From Methanocorpusculum sp. (lineage in GTDB: Archaea; Halobacteriota; Methanomicrobia; Methanomicrobiales; Methanocorpusculaceae): a stretch of DNA of 24,989 nucleotides. The stretch spans positions 1 to 24,989 of the forward strand of contig JAUNXW010000005.1 in the NCBI GenBank assembly GCA_030539595.1, written 5' to 3'. A program made the translations under genes and the position numbers. Below the pieces are notes generated by a model. That model saw nothing but the letters and a program-made list of their open reading frames with translations. It was not told where the DNA came from and made no database searches. Positions within the stretch are counted from its first letter, which is position 1; each line of letters begins with the position of its first letter. Positions 23,193 through 24,989 of the stretch are shown here, piece by piece.

Positions 23193-24169
23193 AAATCCTG
23201 CCTCTTCTGATTTTTGTAATCCTCCTGACATTTTCCTGCGGGTGCGTGCTCGACACTTACCCAAGTATCAGCGAAGACGGCAATGATTTATCAGTAAAAA
23301 CAATCGCCATCGACTTCCCTTACAAAGATAAAGAAGTCACAGGCTTTGTTGAATTAAAACTCGCTCCTTATTCGGGCGCGAAATTATCAAAAAAGACTGC
23401 GGTGCTTTACGGCAAAACCAAAGACAGCGGCTGGGAGGAAAAATATTACGATGCAATGATTAATGACGCCTCGTTAACCGATTTATACAGCAGGCTCATA
23501 GAATTTTTTGATTCCTACTCTGCCGCGAATTCATTCGATTCTGACGAATACGCCGAGATGGTGACTTCGTTTGTTCAGACAATTCCATACAGAACGGAAG
23601 AATCCAACACGCGTTTTCCAATAGAGACTGTTGTGGATAATTACGGGGACTGCGACGATAAAAGTATTCTTCTGTCAGGTATTCTTTCAAGAAAAGGCTA
23701 CGATGTGGCTTTGTTAAATTTCGGAAATCACATGACTGCGGCAATTAACAGCAGCGGTTCTTATAAAATGATTGAGACGACCTCTTATGCGTATATCACG
23801 GAAGAGGTGAATCTCTCCGAGTTTAATGTTGAGACGAATGTTCCCAAGATTTACAAAATAGGCGAGGGAATGACTCCGTATTATTCTGAGGATAAAGTCG
23901 ATGCGGTGCTGAAAACGTACACAAGCCTTCTGTCAGATTGTGCGGTTTTGTATTCTAAAATAAGCGGACTTGAGAAAGTTATTGAAGATCAGAAGGCTTC
24001 TCTCAATGAGAGATACGATAATGAACTTCGCATTGCCTGTAATAAAAATATTGATGCCTATAATTCTTATGTTAGTCAGTATAAGAAGAAGTCCGAGGCT
24101 TTGAGTAAGCTTTCTTTGGGGAGATATAATCTTGAAGGGGCTTATGAGGTTGTTAAGGGGCTGAGTTAA
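23189..24169 (+). CDS. Lipoprotein with transglutaminase-like core, copy 2
   Basis: Paralogue of the preceding gene, 326 residues, with a signal peptide ending in FSCGC (C17 or C19 as the lipid-bearing residue). It shares the FPIETVVDNYGDCDDKSILLSG block (C155), HMTAAINS (H181) and MIETTSYAYI (E196), and a helical C-terminal region rich in Ser, Asn and Lys. The first about 120 residues align loosely with copy 1, including the immunoglobulin-like IDFPYKDKEV against ITFPFKNHTI. It overlaps copy 1 by 4 bases, and a T7 run follows directly. Tandem duplication is the simplest origin. Confidence 0.75.
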   Translation: MKILPLLIFVILLTFSCGCVLDTYPSISEDGNDLSVKTIAIDFPYKDKEVTGFVELKLAPYSGAKLSKKTAVLYGKTKDSGWEEKYYDAMINDASLTDLYSRLIEFFDSYSAANSFDSDEYAEMVTSFVQTIPYRTEESNTRFPIETVVDNYGDCDDKSILLSGILSRKGYDVALLNFGNHMTAAINSSGSYKMIETTSYAYITEEVNLSEFNVETNVPKIYKIGEGMTPYYSEDKVDAVLKTYTSLLSDCAVLYSKISGLEKVIEDQKASLNERYDNELRIACNKNIDAYNSYVSQYKKKSEALSKLSLGRYNLEGAYEVVKGLS

Positions 24170-24176
24170 TTTTTTT
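24170..24176 (+). terminator. Poly-T terminator after lipoprotein pair
   Basis: Seven T residues follow directly on the stop codon of the second lipoprotein gene, before the separate cyclophilin promoter. Confidence 0.4.
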
Positions 24177-24225
24177 GAGATGTGCTCTACACTAAAAATT
24201 ATCTGACAGAAACTCATTCAATTAG

Positions 24226-24234
24226 TTTATAAAT
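24226..24234 (+). promoter_or_regulatory. TATA box of the cyclophilin gene
   Basis: TTTATAAAT is centred 28 bases upstream of ATG 24258, the ideal distance for an archaeal leaderless transcript. Confidence 0.65.
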
Positions 24235-24257
24235 AATCTCGACTATATCTAATATCA

Positions 24258-24713
24258 ATGACACAGAAAGTTAAACTCTCTACAAACATGGGAGATATTG
24301 TTATTGAGCTTCGTGAGGATATGCCCATAACTTCAGGCAATTTTGCTGAGCTTGTCGGTAAAGGATTTTATGACGGCGTTATTTTCCACAGAATTATTGA
24401 CGGATTTATGATTCAGGGCGGAGACCCGACTGGAACGGGTATGGGCGGACCCGGATACAAAATTAAGGATGAGTTTATGGCAGACAACAAGAACAACAAG
24501 GGAACAATAGCCATGGCAAACGCAGGCCCCAACACAGGCGGAAGCCAGTTTTTCATCAACCTTGTAAACAATAATTATCTGGATAAGGCTCATCCTGCTT
24601 TCGGTAAGGTTGTTGAGGGGATGGATGTTGTTGAGAAAATCGGCAAGGTCAAGACCAATTATAATGACAAGCCGCTTGAAAATGTCGTGATTAATAAAGC
24701 GACATTAGTTTAA
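24258..24713 (+). CDS. Cyclophilin-type peptidyl-prolyl cis-trans isomerase
   Basis: Single-domain cytosolic cyclophilin of 151 residues that accelerates prolyl isomerisation in protein folding. The active-site FHRIIDGFMIQGGDPTGTG (44-62), the GTIAMANAGPNTGGSQFFI segment (82-100) and AHPAFGKVVEGMDVV (110-124) are all present. It has no signal peptide. Monocistronic, with a well-placed TATA box and a T10 run right after the stop. Together with the SlyD-like FKBP at 4329, the window encodes two prolyl isomerase families. Confidence 0.95.
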   Translation: MTQKVKLSTNMGDIVIELREDMPITSGNFAELVGKGFYDGVIFHRIIDGFMIQGGDPTGTGMGGPGYKIKDEFMADNKNNKGTIAMANAGPNTGGSQFFINLVNNNYLDKAHPAFGKVVEGMDVVEKIGKVKTNYNDKPLENVVINKATLV

Positions 24714-24723
24714 TTTTTTTTTT
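24714..24723 (+). terminator. Poly-T terminator after cyclophilin
   Basis: Ten consecutive T residues directly follow the cyclophilin stop codon, a strong archaeal oligo-T terminator. Confidence 0.55.
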
Positions 24724-24729
24724 GGATTG

Positions 24730-24885
24730 TTATTTTATTGTAAATATATCATACATCTTTGAAAACTTTTCAAAGGAGTGATAGGTTGATGTTTTTTCTA
24801 TTTTGTTCAGTTCTGTGTCAAGTTTTTCTGCGCCCCATTAGCTTTCTTGTTCTTCGGCAGAGTTGAATACACGAATTATTGTTAA
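24730..24885 (-). pseudogene. Possible decayed gene end
   Basis: On the minus strand one frame reads about 15 codons (LTIIRVFNSAEEQES), a TAA, then 35 further codons of protein-like composition (WGAEKLDTELNK...YDIFTIK) ending at TAA. The composition looks coding, but there is no start and an in-frame stop interrupts it. It lies beside the repeat-like end at 24890, so it may be the broken tail of a gene. I do not recognise the family. Confidence is low because the stretch is short. Confidence 0.22.
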
Positions 24886-24889
24886 AGAT

Positions 24890-24989
24890 GAGGCTGTCCA
24901 ATAGTGTAATCTAATATTTAAATAGGAGTTACGCGGTTGCGCTTTATCAGAACTTCACTATTTTTTTGGACTAAGTTTCTGCTACAGTG
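24890..24989. repeat. IS/MITE-like remnant at the right edge
   Basis: GAGGCTGTCCAATAGTG (24890-24906) faces CACTATTTTTTTGGAC (24956-24971) as an imperfect inverted pair around about 50 bases. The sequence resembles transposon terminal repeats of the GAGGCTGTCC type and shares parts with 17528-17622. The element may continue beyond the window. Confidence 0.4.
24924..24943 (+). repeat. 20-base dispersed repeat, copy 2
   Basis: AGGAGTTACGCGGTTGCGCT matches 19 of 20 bases of the minus-strand copy at 19001-19020. It lies inside the inverted pair of the right-edge remnant. Confidence 0.6.

Noticed and set aside
1..24989. CRISPR array or defence system
   Set aside because: No regularly spaced direct repeats, Cas, restriction or toxin-antitoxin genes were recognised.

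Overview
This window comes from a methanogenic euryarchaeon. Its archaeal information-processing genes (TATA-binding protein, transcription factor S, O-phosphoseryl-tRNA synthetase) sit beside methanogenesis marker proteins 14 and 16 and a coenzyme M (CoM) biosynthesis module of the cysteate synthase / ComDE type. As I recall, that CoM route is known from Methanosarcinales and Methanomicrobiales, so one of these orders is the best guess; I cannot separate them. Several genes have a TATA-like box about 25-30 bases before the ATG and almost no leader, as expected for archaeal leaderless transcripts.

Layout. 59-2546 (-): de novo NAD operon nadX-nadA-nadC with 4-base overlaps. 2661-3679 (-): TBP and TFS. 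3781-4766 (-): CDP-alcohol phosphatidyltransferase and an SlyD-like FKBP prolyl isomerase, overlapping. 4904-5503 (-): stand-alone 5TM/LytS-type membrane protein with an 18-base perfect palindrome upstream. 5593-7098 (-): haem catalase. 7342-13005 (+): six tightly packed genes (ABC ATPase, HypB/UreG-like GTPase, Fe-S protein, marker 16/DUF39-ferredoxin, cysteate synthase, ComDE). 13171-14924 (+): marker 14 and a small acidic partner. 14937-15809 (+): SPL-family radical SAM protein. 15810-17468 (-): Agl23-like membrane protein, whose stop codon abuts that of the radical SAM gene. 17643-18936 (-): DUF1890-DUF1894-MntP operon. 19033-21936 (-): SepRS followed by the two fumarase subunits. 22137-24169 (+): two tandem paralogous lipoproteins with a transglutaminase-like Cys/His/Glu core. 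24258-24713 (+): cyclophilin. The right edge holds a possible decayed gene end and IS/MITE-like repeat remnants. No rRNA, tRNA, CRISPR array or intact transposase was seen.

The most interesting part is the six-gene operon. Its last two genes make cysteate from phosphoserine and sulfite, then decarboxylate sulfopyruvate to sulfoacetaldehyde. The final step to CoM, turning that aldehyde into a thiol, lacks a well-established enzyme as far as I know. The DUF39 family carries out a chemically parallel aldehyde-to-thiol conversion in homocysteine synthesis. A DUF39-ferredoxin fusion, an Fe-S protein, a cysteine-rich GTPase and an ABC ATPase in the same transcript make a coherent candidate for the missing sulfur-insertion machinery. 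The Fe-S protein gene has no ATG, GTG or TTG start in frame before its Fe-S motif, so it can be overlooked; it needs a CTG start or a frameshift.
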